64,000 nucleotides of DNA, taken from NCBI GenBank assembly GCA_937927915.1, contig CALGKB010000002.1, forward strand, positions 62,001 to 126,000, read 5' to 3'. This document shows positions 20,737-31,100 of this stretch, piece by piece (within the stretch, counting starts at the first letter, position 1; every line of letters starts with the position of its first letter). A program made the position numbers and the translations under genes. The stretch is from an uncultured Pseudanabaenaceae cyanobacterium (lineage in GTDB: Bacteria; Cyanobacteriota; Cyanobacteriia; Pseudanabaenales; Pseudanabaenaceae). The notes beneath the pieces were generated by a model that was not told where the DNA came from, made no database searches, and was given only the letters and a program-made list of their open reading frames with translations.

Positions 20737-21900
20737 GTGACAGCAAATATTCCCGTCGGCAAAGTGATTAAAGAAGTGCCCCTGGAAGACCTGCTGGTGG
20801 CATTGAATATCATAACCAAAACCCAGGGTATTCTGCTGTTGGAGACCCCCCACCATCGCTGGCGCTTGATTATCAGTGGCGGTAGCGTTGCCCTGGCGGA
20901 GGAGGAAGACCACTTTATTCCTACTTTTTCGCGGAAACTGCGTGCCCACAAGGTCAAAATTCCCCAGGCGGAATGGGAACAACGGAAATTGACGGGCTTT
21001 GCCCTCTGTGACTACATCAGCGGGATATATAACACAGAACCGGAGGCAGTGCGGGCAGTGCTGCGGGAAATACAGTTTGAAAATTTGCTTGCCATTAGCT
21101 TAGAGAGGCGCTTTTCCCTCCTGTGGCAGCCCACCACGGGCAATGCCAATATCACCTTCCCCATCTGGTCGTTGAATTCCCTGCTGGAGACGGTCAAAAA
21201 TGCGGAACTGCAGTGGAAGGAGTTTAGCCATGTCCGTCACCCCTTTCAAAAGGTACAACTAATTGACGATGAGACCACCCTTGTCCATGTCCCCCTCTTT
21301 GCCAAGGTGACAACGGGGCAGCACCGCCTGACAGAAATCGCCGATGAATTCAAGCAAAGCCTGACCAAGACCGCCCTACGCTTTGACAAACTGGCAGAGA
21401 GAAGGTTAGTCGCCATTTTACCCCTCCCCCTCCGCAGTTGGGAAAGTGAACTGGACAGCGATCGGCGCAGCTACGAACTCTCCCTCACCCAAATACCCCG
21501 TGTCCACGTGGTGGATGACTCCCCTGTCCTCCTCAAGCAGTTTGGCGACCTCCTGCAGCACTGGGGCTATCAAGTTGATTTGACGGAAAACGCCAGCAGC
21601 GCCATTGAGAAAATGCTCCTGCAGCCCCCCGAACTGATTTTCCTGGATATAAATATGCCGGGTTTGAATGGGTTTGAATTGATTGCCCAAATTCGCCGCC
21701 AGCCTACTCTCTCCACCATACCCATCGTCCTAGTCACTGCCGAAAGTAATTTCGCCAATTCCATGCGCGCCAAGTGGGCAAAGTGCCGCTTTTTACCTAA
21801 ACCCCGCAGCCAAAAGGAAACTGCCGAATTTCGCAGCCAACTTAAGAAAATTTTACAAGAACTGGCACCCCTCCCCGGCGCAGAACCCTCTCTAGAATAA
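20737..21900 (+). CDS. PatA/PixG/PilG-type response regulator (PATAN/DUF4388 domain + receiver)
   Basis: N-terminal LLVALNIITKTQGILLLETPHHRWRLIISGGSVALAEEE; C-terminal receiver VHVVDDSPVLLKQF...PELIFLDINMPGLNGFELIAQIRRQP...; first gene of chemotaxis operon. Confidence 0.82.
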   Translation: MTANIPVGKVIKEVPLEDLLVALNIITKTQGILLLETPHHRWRLIISGGSVALAEEEDHFIPTFSRKLRAHKVKIPQAEWEQRKLTGFALCDYISGIYNTEPEAVRAVLREIQFENLLAISLERRFSLLWQPTTGNANITFPIWSLNSLLETVKNAELQWKEFSHVRHPFQKVQLIDDETTLVHVPLFAKVTTGQHRLTEIADEFKQSLTKTALRFDKLAERRLVAILPLPLRSWESELDSDRRSYELSLTQIPRVHVVDDSPVLLKQFGDLLQHWGYQVDLTENASSAIEKMLLQPPELIFLDINMPGLNGFELIAQIRRQPTLSTIPIVLVTAESNFANSMRAKWAKCRFLPKPRSQKETAEFRSQLKKILQELAPLPGAEPSLE

Positions 21901-21963
21901 TTTTTGTTCGCGGTGCTGCATATGGTAAAAAATTAGTAAAGGAGACCCGATCGAGCACTGTTT

Positions 21964-23163
21964 ATGAACACCTCCCTTCCCAGCAATCGCGGGCAACTGC
22001 GACCAGGCGAGCCAGTCCGGGATGCCTCCCTCCTCATCCTCTTAGCAGCTACGCGCGTGATGGTGCGTTCCAGCGGGGTACTACACGTAGAAAGTCCTCA
22101 CTTTCGCTGGAAATTGCTACTGCAGAGGGGCGGCATTGTTCTTATGGAAGAAGAGGAGCAGGCAATTGCTACTCTCAACAATAAATTACGCAACTATGGT
22201 ATCCGCGCCGCCTCCGATCGGTTGACCATGGAGCAGCACCCCACCAAGATGGTATCCCTGAGTCTGGTGTTGCAACTATACAAGCGCTGTCCAGAGGAAA
22301 CCAAGCAGTCAGTCAGAGATATCATCATGGATGACCTCCTGGCTCTCTTTTTGGAGGATAAGTATACATTTCTCTGGCAGCCCTACCCCAATATCCCAGC
22401 GGATTTGCCAGTATGGCAGTTTAACACCCTAGAGGCGGAAATTAACAAAGAAATCAAACGCTGGCAGGAATTTGAGTATGTGCGTCACCCTTACCAAAAA
22501 GTCCAGCTCCTGGATGCGGGGGGATTGCTAGCGCGGGTAGGCAATGACAACTTCCCCCTCTTTGCCAAGGTGACGACGGGGCAGCATCGCATTACGGAGA
22601 TTGCCAGCCAGTTCAAACAACCAATTCTGCGCACAGCTGTCCTCCTGGATAAGTTAGCCACCAATCGCATTGTGGAAATTCTCCCCCTCAAACGCCTCAC
22701 TAGCAGCGCGATCGAGCAGGCAAAGGGAGGAGAGGCGGCGGCAGCAGAGCCGCAGGCAACGGGACCACGGGTGTTTGTGGTGGATGACTCCCCTGTGTTG
22801 TTACGGCAGTTCCGTGACCTCTTGACCAGTTGGGGCTACCAGGTGCGGTTGACGGAAAATGCCCTCGATGCCACGCAGCAGATGCTTGCTTTCAACCCGG
22901 CGGTGGTGTTTTTGGATATAAATATGCCGGGTTTGAATGGGTTTGAGCTGATCAAGCAAATTCGCCGCCAGCCCAGTCTTGCTAATACTCCCTTGGTGTT
23001 GGTGACAGCGGAGAACAATGTGGCAAATAATGTGAGGGCAAAGTGGGCAAATTGTAAATTTATCGGTAAGCCCCGCTCGCCTGAAGATGCGGAGAATTTC
23101 CGCACCCAACTGCGGGATGTGCTGCGGGAGGTGGCTCCCCTGCCAACGGATATTTTGATCTAG
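21964..23163 (+). CDS. PatA/PixG/PilG-type response regulator, tandem paralogue
   Basis: Same architecture: VESPHFRWKLLLQRGGIVLMEEEE; receiver VFVVDDSPVLLRQFRDLLTSWGYQV...VVFLDINMPGLNGFELIKQIRRQPS. Confidence 0.82.
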   Translation: MNTSLPSNRGQLRPGEPVRDASLLILLAATRVMVRSSGVLHVESPHFRWKLLLQRGGIVLMEEEEQAIATLNNKLRNYGIRAASDRLTMEQHPTKMVSLSLVLQLYKRCPEETKQSVRDIIMDDLLALFLEDKYTFLWQPYPNIPADLPVWQFNTLEAEINKEIKRWQEFEYVRHPYQKVQLLDAGGLLARVGNDNFPLFAKVTTGQHRITEIASQFKQPILRTAVLLDKLATNRIVEILPLKRLTSSAIEQAKGGEAAAAEPQATGPRVFVVDDSPVLLRQFRDLLTSWGYQVRLTENALDATQQMLAFNPAVVFLDINMPGLNGFELIKQIRRQPSLANTPLVLVTAENNVANNVRAKWANCKFIGKPRSPEDAENFRTQLRDVLREVAPLPTDILI

Positions 23164-23214
23164 GGTAAAACAATCTATGCTTTTATGTTGGAATGGTAGA
23201 AGATAGGAACAAGT

Positions 23215-23577
23215 ATGGGTCACTTTTTAATCATTGATGACAGTGCCACAGAACGGCAACTGCTGAGCAAGCTCCTGCAAGAGATGGGGTATCAAGTAGA
23301 TACTGCCGAGACAACGGAGGGAGCAATTCCCAAGATTGCCAAAGGGAACTATACAGCAGTATTTTTGGATATTGTAATGCCGGATGAAGATGGCTACAAG
23401 TTCCTTCGCAACCTGCGGGCAAATGCGGAAACTGCCAAGCAGTATGTGATTCTCTGTTCCACCAAAAAGACGAAACTGGAGATTGAATATGGTCTTAAAC
23501 GGGGAGCGGATGACTACCTGCCCAAACCGGTGAGTAAGGAGTCCCTGCAGGGGGCGCTGCAGAAGTTAGGGATGTAG
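23215..23577 (+). CDS. CheY-like response regulator (PixH/PilH type)
   Basis: LIIDDSATERQLLSKLLQEMGY, AVFLDIVMPDEDGYKFL, DDYLPKPVS. Confidence 0.85.
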   Translation: MGHFLIIDDSATERQLLSKLLQEMGYQVDTAETTEGAIPKIAKGNYTAVFLDIVMPDEDGYKFLRNLRANAETAKQYVILCSTKKTKLEIEYGLKRGADDYLPKPVSKESLQGALQKLGM

Positions 23578-24009
23578 ATGATGGCTGCTTCCCCCAAAGC
23601 CGATCGGTATGTCTTGGCGGGGCTAGGACAAAAGGTACTGCTGTGTCCTGACTACTACGTCCTGGATGTGCTGTTACTCGATCGTAACTATGTTCTGCGG
23701 TTACCCTTCTATGCCCCCTGTGTGGTGGGGGTGACGCAGCACCAAGGCAAGATTGTGCCCCTCCTATCTTTGCGTCATCTCTGTTTGCAGGAGCAGAATG
23801 TGTTGTTGCCGGGGCAGCTAGCGGTGATCCGTCTGGCCAAGACATTGCCAGAGCTATTTGGGGTGGGACTGATTGTCGATCGGATTATAGGTAGTATCTC
23901 CCAACAGCAGTATCAGGAGACGAAGTATGACTATCTCCCCTTAGAAGTAATATTAGAGCAACTCCAAGGGAGCCACTGGCTACCCCAGCGCTGGCGAGCG
24001 GGAGCCTGA
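23578..24009 (+). CDS. CheW-like protein (PixI/PilI type)
   Basis: YVLDVLLLDRNYVLRLPFYAPCVVGVTQHQGKIVPLLSLRHL; operon context. Confidence 0.7.
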   Translation: MMAASPKADRYVLAGLGQKVLLCPDYYVLDVLLLDRNYVLRLPFYAPCVVGVTQHQGKIVPLLSLRHLCLQEQNVLLPGQLAVIRLAKTLPELFGVGLIVDRIIGSISQQQYQETKYDYLPLEVILEQLQGSHWLPQRWRAGA

Positions 24010-24046
24010 GTAACAGATATGTCCTCAACTAGTAACGGATGATGCC

Positions 24047-25951
24047 ATGACAATCACGGAAGTAACCAAGACTTACAAACGCGCTATTCCTGCCCCCAGT
24101 TTGGCAAAAGTGCCTGCTAGCCGCTCCCTGGGGGTAAAAGTGTTTGGCTATTTGCTCATTCCTGCCCTTGTTACCTCCACAGTGTTGGGGTTTGCCCTGT
24201 TTAACAGCCGCCGCGAGAGCAATATTAAAAAGCTGCTGCATTTAGCACAACAGGGAGCAATACAGGTTGCCCTAGAAGGGAAAAAGGTAGAGGCAGAGGC
24301 AGTACGGAAGGCTTACGAGGAAGCTGCAGACATACAGGATTTGTCCGATTTGTCTGCTACCGTGGCACTGGTGGACATAAAAAAAAGTGAAAGGCAGTTC
24401 CTCTATGCCCGCTCCGATGGTGCTAACGCTCTAGCCAGTTTTAAGGAAGACAGTAAATTGGCGGCAGCGATCGAGGAATTGTCTAAAAAAAATGTCACCC
24501 AAACCCTCAGTAGAGGAGGTTCCCAGTGGGTCTATGTGCCCTTGGGGGACACAGGCTGGGCAGTGGTGGCAGAGGCACCAGAGAGCGCGATCGGGGGGGG
24601 GGCAAGACAGACCATCCTCCTAGCCCTGGGGTTGTTGGTAGGAGCAGCAGGCTTGACGGCAGCGGTATTTACCTTGGATTTCCGCAGTCGCCTGCAGGTG
24701 TTGCTAGATGCCTGTAGCAAGTTGGAAAAGGGGGTGACAGTACCCTTAAGCAGTGGAGATGAGGACGAACTGGGGCAACTGCAGTTGGCAGTGGCAAGGG
24801 CATTACAATCCATCAGCCTGCGGGAGGAGGAACTAAAGGAACAGATTGCGGATGTTATTCGCCAGGAGGAGCGGCAAAAACTACGGGAAGACCAGGAGCG
24901 GGAGGCAGAGTATCTGGAGTCGGAAATTGGCGGCTTGCTAGATGTGGTGTCTGCCCTGGAAGATGGGGATTTAACAGTGCAAGCGGAGGTGAGTGACCGC
25001 GCAACGGGCTTGGTGGCAGATACTCTCAACCGTCTACGGGAGCGGTTAGCAGAAGTTATTGCGGGGGTATTGGCAGTAGCCCAGAAGGTGGCGGACGGGG
25101 CAAATGAATTGCAGCAGGTAGCCCGCACAGTATCAGAGAATGTGGAAAACCAAGCGCAGTCCGTTGTGCAGGGGCGGGCACTGACAGAGCAGGTGGCAGA
25201 ATTGGCAAAGAATGCAGCGGAAATGGTACGGGAGTCGAGCCAAGCCCTAGCCACAATTCAGGCAACGGTGGAACAGGGACAGGGGGCAATTCAATCCCTC
25301 ACGGAAGCGATCGGTGTCCTGCAGGAGGGGACAGTGAAAATCATCCAGCGGATGAAGACCCTAGGGGAATTTGTGGGGCTAGCGGAGCAGTTTGTGCACG
25401 ACCAGGGGCAGATTGCTTCCTTGACTCAGGTGCTAGCAATCAATGCCACCCTCGTAGCGGCGCGGGCAGCGGAACAGAGAGACCCCAAACAGTTTATCGG
25501 GGTAGCACGGGAATTTGAAGCCATCGCGGGGCAGGTAAACACCCTGGCAACACAGACGAACGACGGTCTGGGGGTATTGCAACAGCGGACTGCCCAAATT
25601 CAATCGGTGGTATCAGCGATCGATGCGGAGGTGCAGGGGCTAGGTCGCCTGGTGGAAGGTTTCACCAAGGGGGTAGACAAGTCCCAGAAAGCATTTAATG
25701 ATGTACAGACGGTCACACTGGAGGTAGTAGCCACAGGGCACAAAGTCAGCCAGTCCAGTAATGAAATTGTAGCGGCGGCGGAATCCACAGCCCGTTATAT
25801 CTCGGAGATTGCTACCCTAGCGGAACAAACGGCACAGCTGACCGCCGATGCCCGCGTCCAAGCAGAGAATATGGGCGAACTGGCACAGAAACTCCTAGAG
25901 GGAATTCGCTACTTCCGTCTGCCTGTAGGGCTATTGCCGGAGGGGAACTAG
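24047..25951 (+). CDS. Methyl-accepting chemotaxis protein (PixJ/PilJ/HmpD type)
   Basis: Two TM segments, HAMP-like region, MCP signalling hairpin VAREFEAIAGQVNTLATQTNDGLGVLQQRT. Confidence 0.88.
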   Translation: MTITEVTKTYKRAIPAPSLAKVPASRSLGVKVFGYLLIPALVTSTVLGFALFNSRRESNIKKLLHLAQQGAIQVALEGKKVEAEAVRKAYEEAADIQDLSDLSATVALVDIKKSERQFLYARSDGANALASFKEDSKLAAAIEELSKKNVTQTLSRGGSQWVYVPLGDTGWAVVAEAPESAIGGGARQTILLALGLLVGAAGLTAAVFTLDFRSRLQVLLDACSKLEKGVTVPLSSGDEDELGQLQLAVARALQSISLREEELKEQIADVIRQEERQKLREDQEREAEYLESEIGGLLDVVSALEDGDLTVQAEVSDRATGLVADTLNRLRERLAEVIAGVLAVAQKVADGANELQQVARTVSENVENQAQSVVQGRALTEQVAELAKNAAEMVRESSQALATIQATVEQGQGAIQSLTEAIGVLQEGTVKIIQRMKTLGEFVGLAEQFVHDQGQIASLTQVLAINATLVAARAAEQRDPKQFIGVAREFEAIAGQVNTLATQTNDGLGVLQQRTAQIQSVVSAIDAEVQGLGRLVEGFTKGVDKSQKAFNDVQTVTLEVVATGHKVSQSSNEIVAAAESTARYISEIATLAEQTAQLTADARVQAENMGELAQKLLEGIRYFRLPVGLLPEGN

Positions 25952-25952
25952 G

Positions 25953-28154
25953 ATGAAAAATCTGCCCATTATCTACAGGTTGGGGATTGCCTTGGGGGGC
26001 ACGATCGTTTTGTCAGTGGTGGGATTTAGCATCACGATCGGGCTAATTCGCAGCAATTTACAGCGGCAGTTGACTAACCAAGTGGTCACAGAGTTACAGA
26101 CTTTAGAGCTGACACTAAGGGAGGTGACAGACCAGAAGGCAGAGCTGAAGCAGGAGGCAGAAATACTGGATAACTTGTCGCCCAAGGGGGTCAATCGTCT
26201 CAAGCTGATCTTAAAAGAAATTTGCGATCGGCGCAATCTGGACTATGCCGTTTTAGTGGATGCCCAGGGGCAAGTAATACAGTCAACAGTGTCTCTGGCA
26301 AAAGGGAGCAAATATGACCCCAATGGCATTATCAGTCGCACCATCAACCAGGAGAAACAGCAGACTTCTTTTGCGATAGAAGGGGCGGAAGCAATTACTA
26401 ACCTGCTGCCCAATGTAAAAGCCTTGACACCCCGCTTCCTCCTGCGCTATGACACTAAACCCCTATTTCGCAACAACCAATTTGTGGGCACGGTACTGCT
26501 GGCAAATCTTATAGAGGGGGGAGAGAAAGAACTAGAAATAGTAGATGGCACTAATCGCCGTATTGGGGACGGTTTGAGCCTGCTGATGGTGGGCAAGGAG
26601 AACGTGGCGGTGGGGGCAATTTTGGAAGAGGGACAAAACACCACGATCGTTACTAGTTTACCGCCCGGCATTGAGCCTTTGATCAGCCGCCAAGGGGAAA
26701 GCGGCACAGGGGAAGTGGTGATCAATGGGGCACCCTACACAATTGCCTATGCTCCCATTCGGGATTTTCAGGGGGAAGTAGTGGGACTGCTGGTGCGCGG
26801 TAAACCCCAGGCGGCAGTATTGCAGCTAGTGGGAGAGACCACCAAATTAGTGATTTTCATGGCCTGTGCCTTGATTGTAGTGGGGACATTGATTGCCATT
26901 GCCCTAGGGCGTTCGGTTACTGTCCCCCTGGAACGGCTACGGCAGGTGGCGCAGAAATACATCGACGGGGACTACGAACAACGATCGGATATCGACAGCG
27001 GCGATGAGATTGGCTTGCTGGCAAAGGTCTTTAACCAGATGGCGGAGAGCATTCAACAACGGCAGGCGGATCAAATAGCTGCCCGCTCCCAGATTGAAGC
27101 CCAGACCATGATCCTAGAAGAGGAGGTGGGTAAACTCCTGGCAGTGGTGTCGGAACTGGAGGCAGGGGATTTGACGGTCGAAGCAGAGGTTAGCGACCAA
27201 GCAACGGGTCTGGTGGCAGATACCCTGAACCGTCTGATCGAGCAGTTGTGCCGCACCGTAGCCTCGGTAGTGCAGACAGCCTTGCAAGTAAATCACAGTG
27301 CAGAAGCTCTAGAGGAGTTGGCAGTGACGGTAGCCCAGAATGCCCAAGAGCAATTGCATCTAGTGGAGCGGGCAAGCCAGGGGATGATCAACATCAACGA
27401 GTTGGCCCAGGGGGCAGCGCAGCAGGCAGTGACAACGGAAAGTGCACTAGCGTCGGCAAAAGCAGCAGTAGCCCAGGGACAAGCGCAGGTGGTGGAATTA
27501 AACGCTTCCATTCAAACTCTGCAGACGGGCACCGAAGAGATGGTGAAGAGGATTAAATCTTTAGGAGAATTTGTCGACCTGGCAAAACAATTCGTGCAAG
27601 ATCAAAAGCGGCTAGCTTCTTTGACCCAGGTGTTGGCGATGAATGCTTCCATGGTGGCGGCACGGGCAGTGGAACAGCGGGAACCCGACCAGTTTGCCAG
27701 TGTGGCGCGGGAGTTTGAAGCGATCGCGGGGCAGGTAAACAAGCTGGCGAGTCAGACCAGTCAGGGGCTTGCCCTCCTGCAACAACGCACAGGGTTCATT
27801 GAAATTGTGGTGTCAGGGATCAACAAGGACGTCAGCGACGTGAGCAGTCTGGTATCTGCCTTTACCGCTAGTGTAGAAGAGACCAACCAAGCCTTTGTCA
27901 ACATCAAAACAGTGACGGAGGAGTTGGCAAAACTAGGGGAGGCGGTGACGGAATCCAGCCAGTCCATTGCCCAAGCCATTGCCGTCAGCTTTGAGTCGAT
28001 CAAGGAGATTGAAGCAGCTGCCCAACGATCGGCGGAACAATCGGACATCACCAGGGCACAAGCTAGCCAGATGCGGGAAATCGCCCAGAAGCTCCTAGAG
28101 AGTATGCGGTTCTTCCGCCTGCCGCCGGACAAGCAACCTTTACTGACAGGTTAG
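25953..28154 (+). CDS. Methyl-accepting chemotaxis protein with periplasmic sensor region and HAMP, tandem paralogue
   Basis: N-terminal TM, ~250 aa sensory region, second TM, HAMP (GRSVTVPLERLRQVAQKYIDGDYEQR), VAREFEAIAGQVNKLASQTSQGLALLQQRT. Confidence 0.9.
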   Translation: MKNLPIIYRLGIALGGTIVLSVVGFSITIGLIRSNLQRQLTNQVVTELQTLELTLREVTDQKAELKQEAEILDNLSPKGVNRLKLILKEICDRRNLDYAVLVDAQGQVIQSTVSLAKGSKYDPNGIISRTINQEKQQTSFAIEGAEAITNLLPNVKALTPRFLLRYDTKPLFRNNQFVGTVLLANLIEGGEKELEIVDGTNRRIGDGLSLLMVGKENVAVGAILEEGQNTTIVTSLPPGIEPLISRQGESGTGEVVINGAPYTIAYAPIRDFQGEVVGLLVRGKPQAAVLQLVGETTKLVIFMACALIVVGTLIAIALGRSVTVPLERLRQVAQKYIDGDYEQRSDIDSGDEIGLLAKVFNQMAESIQQRQADQIAARSQIEAQTMILEEEVGKLLAVVSELEAGDLTVEAEVSDQATGLVADTLNRLIEQLCRTVASVVQTALQVNHSAEALEELAVTVAQNAQEQLHLVERASQGMININELAQGAAQQAVTTESALASAKAAVAQGQAQVVELNASIQTLQTGTEEMVKRIKSLGEFVDLAKQFVQDQKRLASLTQVLAMNASMVAARAVEQREPDQFASVAREFEAIAGQVNKLASQTSQGLALLQQRTGFIEIVVSGINKDVSDVSSLVSAFTASVEETNQAFVNIKTVTEELAKLGEAVTESSQSIAQAIAVSFESIKEIEAAAQRSAEQSDITRAQASQMREIAQKLLESMRFFRLPPDKQPLLTG

Positions 28155-28157
28155 CCT

Positions 28158-31100
28158 ATGTTTACCATTGACCCCGAACTGTGGACATTGTTTGTAGAGG
28201 ACAACGCCAAGTGTCTGCGTAGCTATAGCCAAACCGCCCAGAACATCGATCGTGCCAACTGGCGGGAGTCCATCCAACAGCTCTACCGCGATGCTCACAC
28301 CATCAAAGGGGGTGCCGCCACGATCGGGGCAGAGGAAATTCTAATAACGGCAAAAGCGATCGAGAGTGTGCTGGCAGAACTGCGGTATTTAGAGGAGGCT
28401 CCCCCCAACCTGGAGAGCGAGTTAAAGGGGGTATTGATAGAGCTGGGGGAGATTTTACAGCACACGGTAGAAAATCAGCGCCCGAGTGACTTTGCCCAGG
28501 AGCGCATTCAAGCACTGCACGCGTGGGTCCAGGAGAGGTGCCTAGGGGATTGGGACGAGGAAAAGCAACTGCACCAGGAATTTGCTGACCAGGGCTTTGA
28601 TCTGATGGTGCTGGAGTTAGAGATGGCACTAGAGGATTTACCCCAGGAAATTCCTGAATCGATCGTGGAGTTAGCCCTGACAACGATGGAACAGCTCCTG
28701 GATGTGGGGGAGGAGATCAAGCTAGGAGAAGGGTGGCGGATGCTGATTCAGCGAGGTATGGAACTGGCGATGTCCCGCTGCCGCCAACAGTGGCTAGAGG
28801 AGTTTCCCCGCTTACTTACCCAGATGAAAACTTCTGCTAGGGGCGGTGGACGGACAATTCCCCCCCCAGAAGAGATAACGATCGTGCCTGCAGAGGAGGA
28901 AGACCTACCCCCTGGCTTTGGCGATCTGTTTGCGGCAGAAGAAGAACAACAACAGTTAGAGAGTTTATTAGCAGCAGAAGTACCGATCGAGGCAGAGGAG
29001 GAAAGGATTGAGGCACTGTTGGCAGAAGAAGGAGCAGAAATACCAAAAGACCTTGCCAGCAGCCTAGAGGAGATTAGCCCTACCACTGCCAGCGAGCCAG
29101 AGCCAGACAGCCCCGTTGACCCCGAACTGCGGGCGCTCTTTGACATGGATACGCAAAAGTATCTACAGGTCTACTTTTCCACCGTAGAACAACTCAACCC
29201 CGCCACCTGGAAAAAAGACATCCAGCAGATATATCGCGCCATTCACACCATCAAAGGGGGAGCAGCAACCGTAGGGGCAAATCCCATCCTACAAGTGGCA
29301 AAAGTCCTGGAGGACTGGCTCTCTGACCTGCGCAGCATGGAAGACCCCCCCACGATCGATGACAACCTACGGGATTCCCTGTTGGAGTGCGGCGAGTTAT
29401 TGATTGCCACCCTGAGCATGGGGAATCGGGAGCAACCCACCGCCTCTGTAGAACAGATCAGCCGTCTGCACGCGAATTTCAAACAACAGTATGCCGATCA
29501 ACTCAGCGAAGAAGTCCTGATGCAAAAGGAATTCGCCGAACAGGGCTTTGATCTGATGGCACTGGATTTGGAGATGTGCATTGAGGGACTGACACCAGAG
29601 CAAACGATCGAGGCAGAGATGATCGCCGCCAATCAAGCAGTCCTGCAGCAGTTAGCAGACATTGGCAGGGAATTAAAGCTGAGTGGGGATTGGGACAGAC
29701 TCATCGCTGAAGGGATGGCAATTCTCGGGCGAGGGCAGGCGGCGGAATGGCGAGAGAAAATCCCCTCCCTCTTACAGTCCCTCAAGACAGCAGCTAAACA
29801 CGGCGGTCGTCTACCCCCAGCAGCCCCTGCTACTCCCCCCCGCCCCAAACCTGATCTTCCCCCTATCAGCACAGTTACGGAAGTAGACCCTGAACTGAAG
29901 GCACTGTTTGATGTTGACACCCAGAAGTACCTGCAGGAATATTTCGCCACCGTAGAAGCCATCAGCGCCGCCACCTGGAAGGCAGACATCCAAAAACTCT
30001 ACCGCGCCATTCACACCATCAAAGGGGGAGCAGCAACCGTAGGAGCAAATCCCATCCTGCAGGTGGCAAAAGTCTTGGAGGACTGGCTCTCTGACCTGCG
30101 CAACCTGGACGAGGCACCCCCCCTAGAGAATTTACGATCGGGCTTACTGGAGTCTGGGGAACTGCTGATTGGTACCCTGCAGATGGACTACAGCACCGTA
30201 CCGATGGCGGCAGTAGAGCGCATTTTTGACCTGCACCAGACCTTCAAGGAGTCCTACAAAGAGGAACTAAGCGAGACAGTCCTGCTGCACCGCGAATTTG
30301 CCGACCAGGGCTTTGACCTCATGGTGCTGGACTTGGAAATGCTGATCGAGCAACTGACTCCAGAGACAGCGATCACACCAGAAATGCAGGCGACAGCAAC
30401 CCAGTGCCTAGAGCAACTAGCAGAAATTGGCAAGGAAATCGGTCTAGCAGAGGGCTGGAGCAAGTTACTCCTAGAAGGCAAAGAGATTATCGCCAACACC
30501 AGCGGCAAAGCTTGGCAGGAACAGTTTCCCCCCTACCTGAAATCCCTCAAGGAATGTGCCCGCCGCAGTGGCAAACCCATAGAGCCGCCCAAACCTGCCG
30601 AACCTGCTCCCCCCACAGACCCCCCCAAACCCCCAGAACCCGCCGTTGCCGATATTCAGATACCTGTGCCCCTAGAGCGCCTCGATCGTTCTGCCCAGTA
30701 CCTAGTGGAGACCCTCATGGCCACCCGTGCCACCCAGGGCTTCTATCAGATTGTGCAGAGGAACCTCATACCGATCGTGACCCTTGCCCAGGAGAGCGCC
30801 CAATACATTTCCCGCTTGCGGGAAGTGCAGGATGATTTTGCTGTTCTAGATAGCGACAACGCGAGGGGGGAAAGTGGCGTGCAACTGGAACGCTACCGCC
30901 AGGGCTACACCGCCATCAACCGTCTTTTGGAGACCACCCTGCGCCTGATGGAATTGGGTTCAGAGACAGGGGAAGCGGCGCGGCGGACGAGTGAAAGCTT
31001 AATGCGCCTAGAGCAGAGTTTACGCAACCTGCAGGGCACAGTGGAAGAGAGCAGGCTAGTACCCTTTGAAAGTCTTGCCTTTCGGGCGCGGGGGATATTG

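Noticed and set aside
24532-25254. 240 aa minus-strand ORF opposite the first MCP
   Set aside because: Ser/Arg-rich antisense artefact of the GC-biased MCP coding sequence
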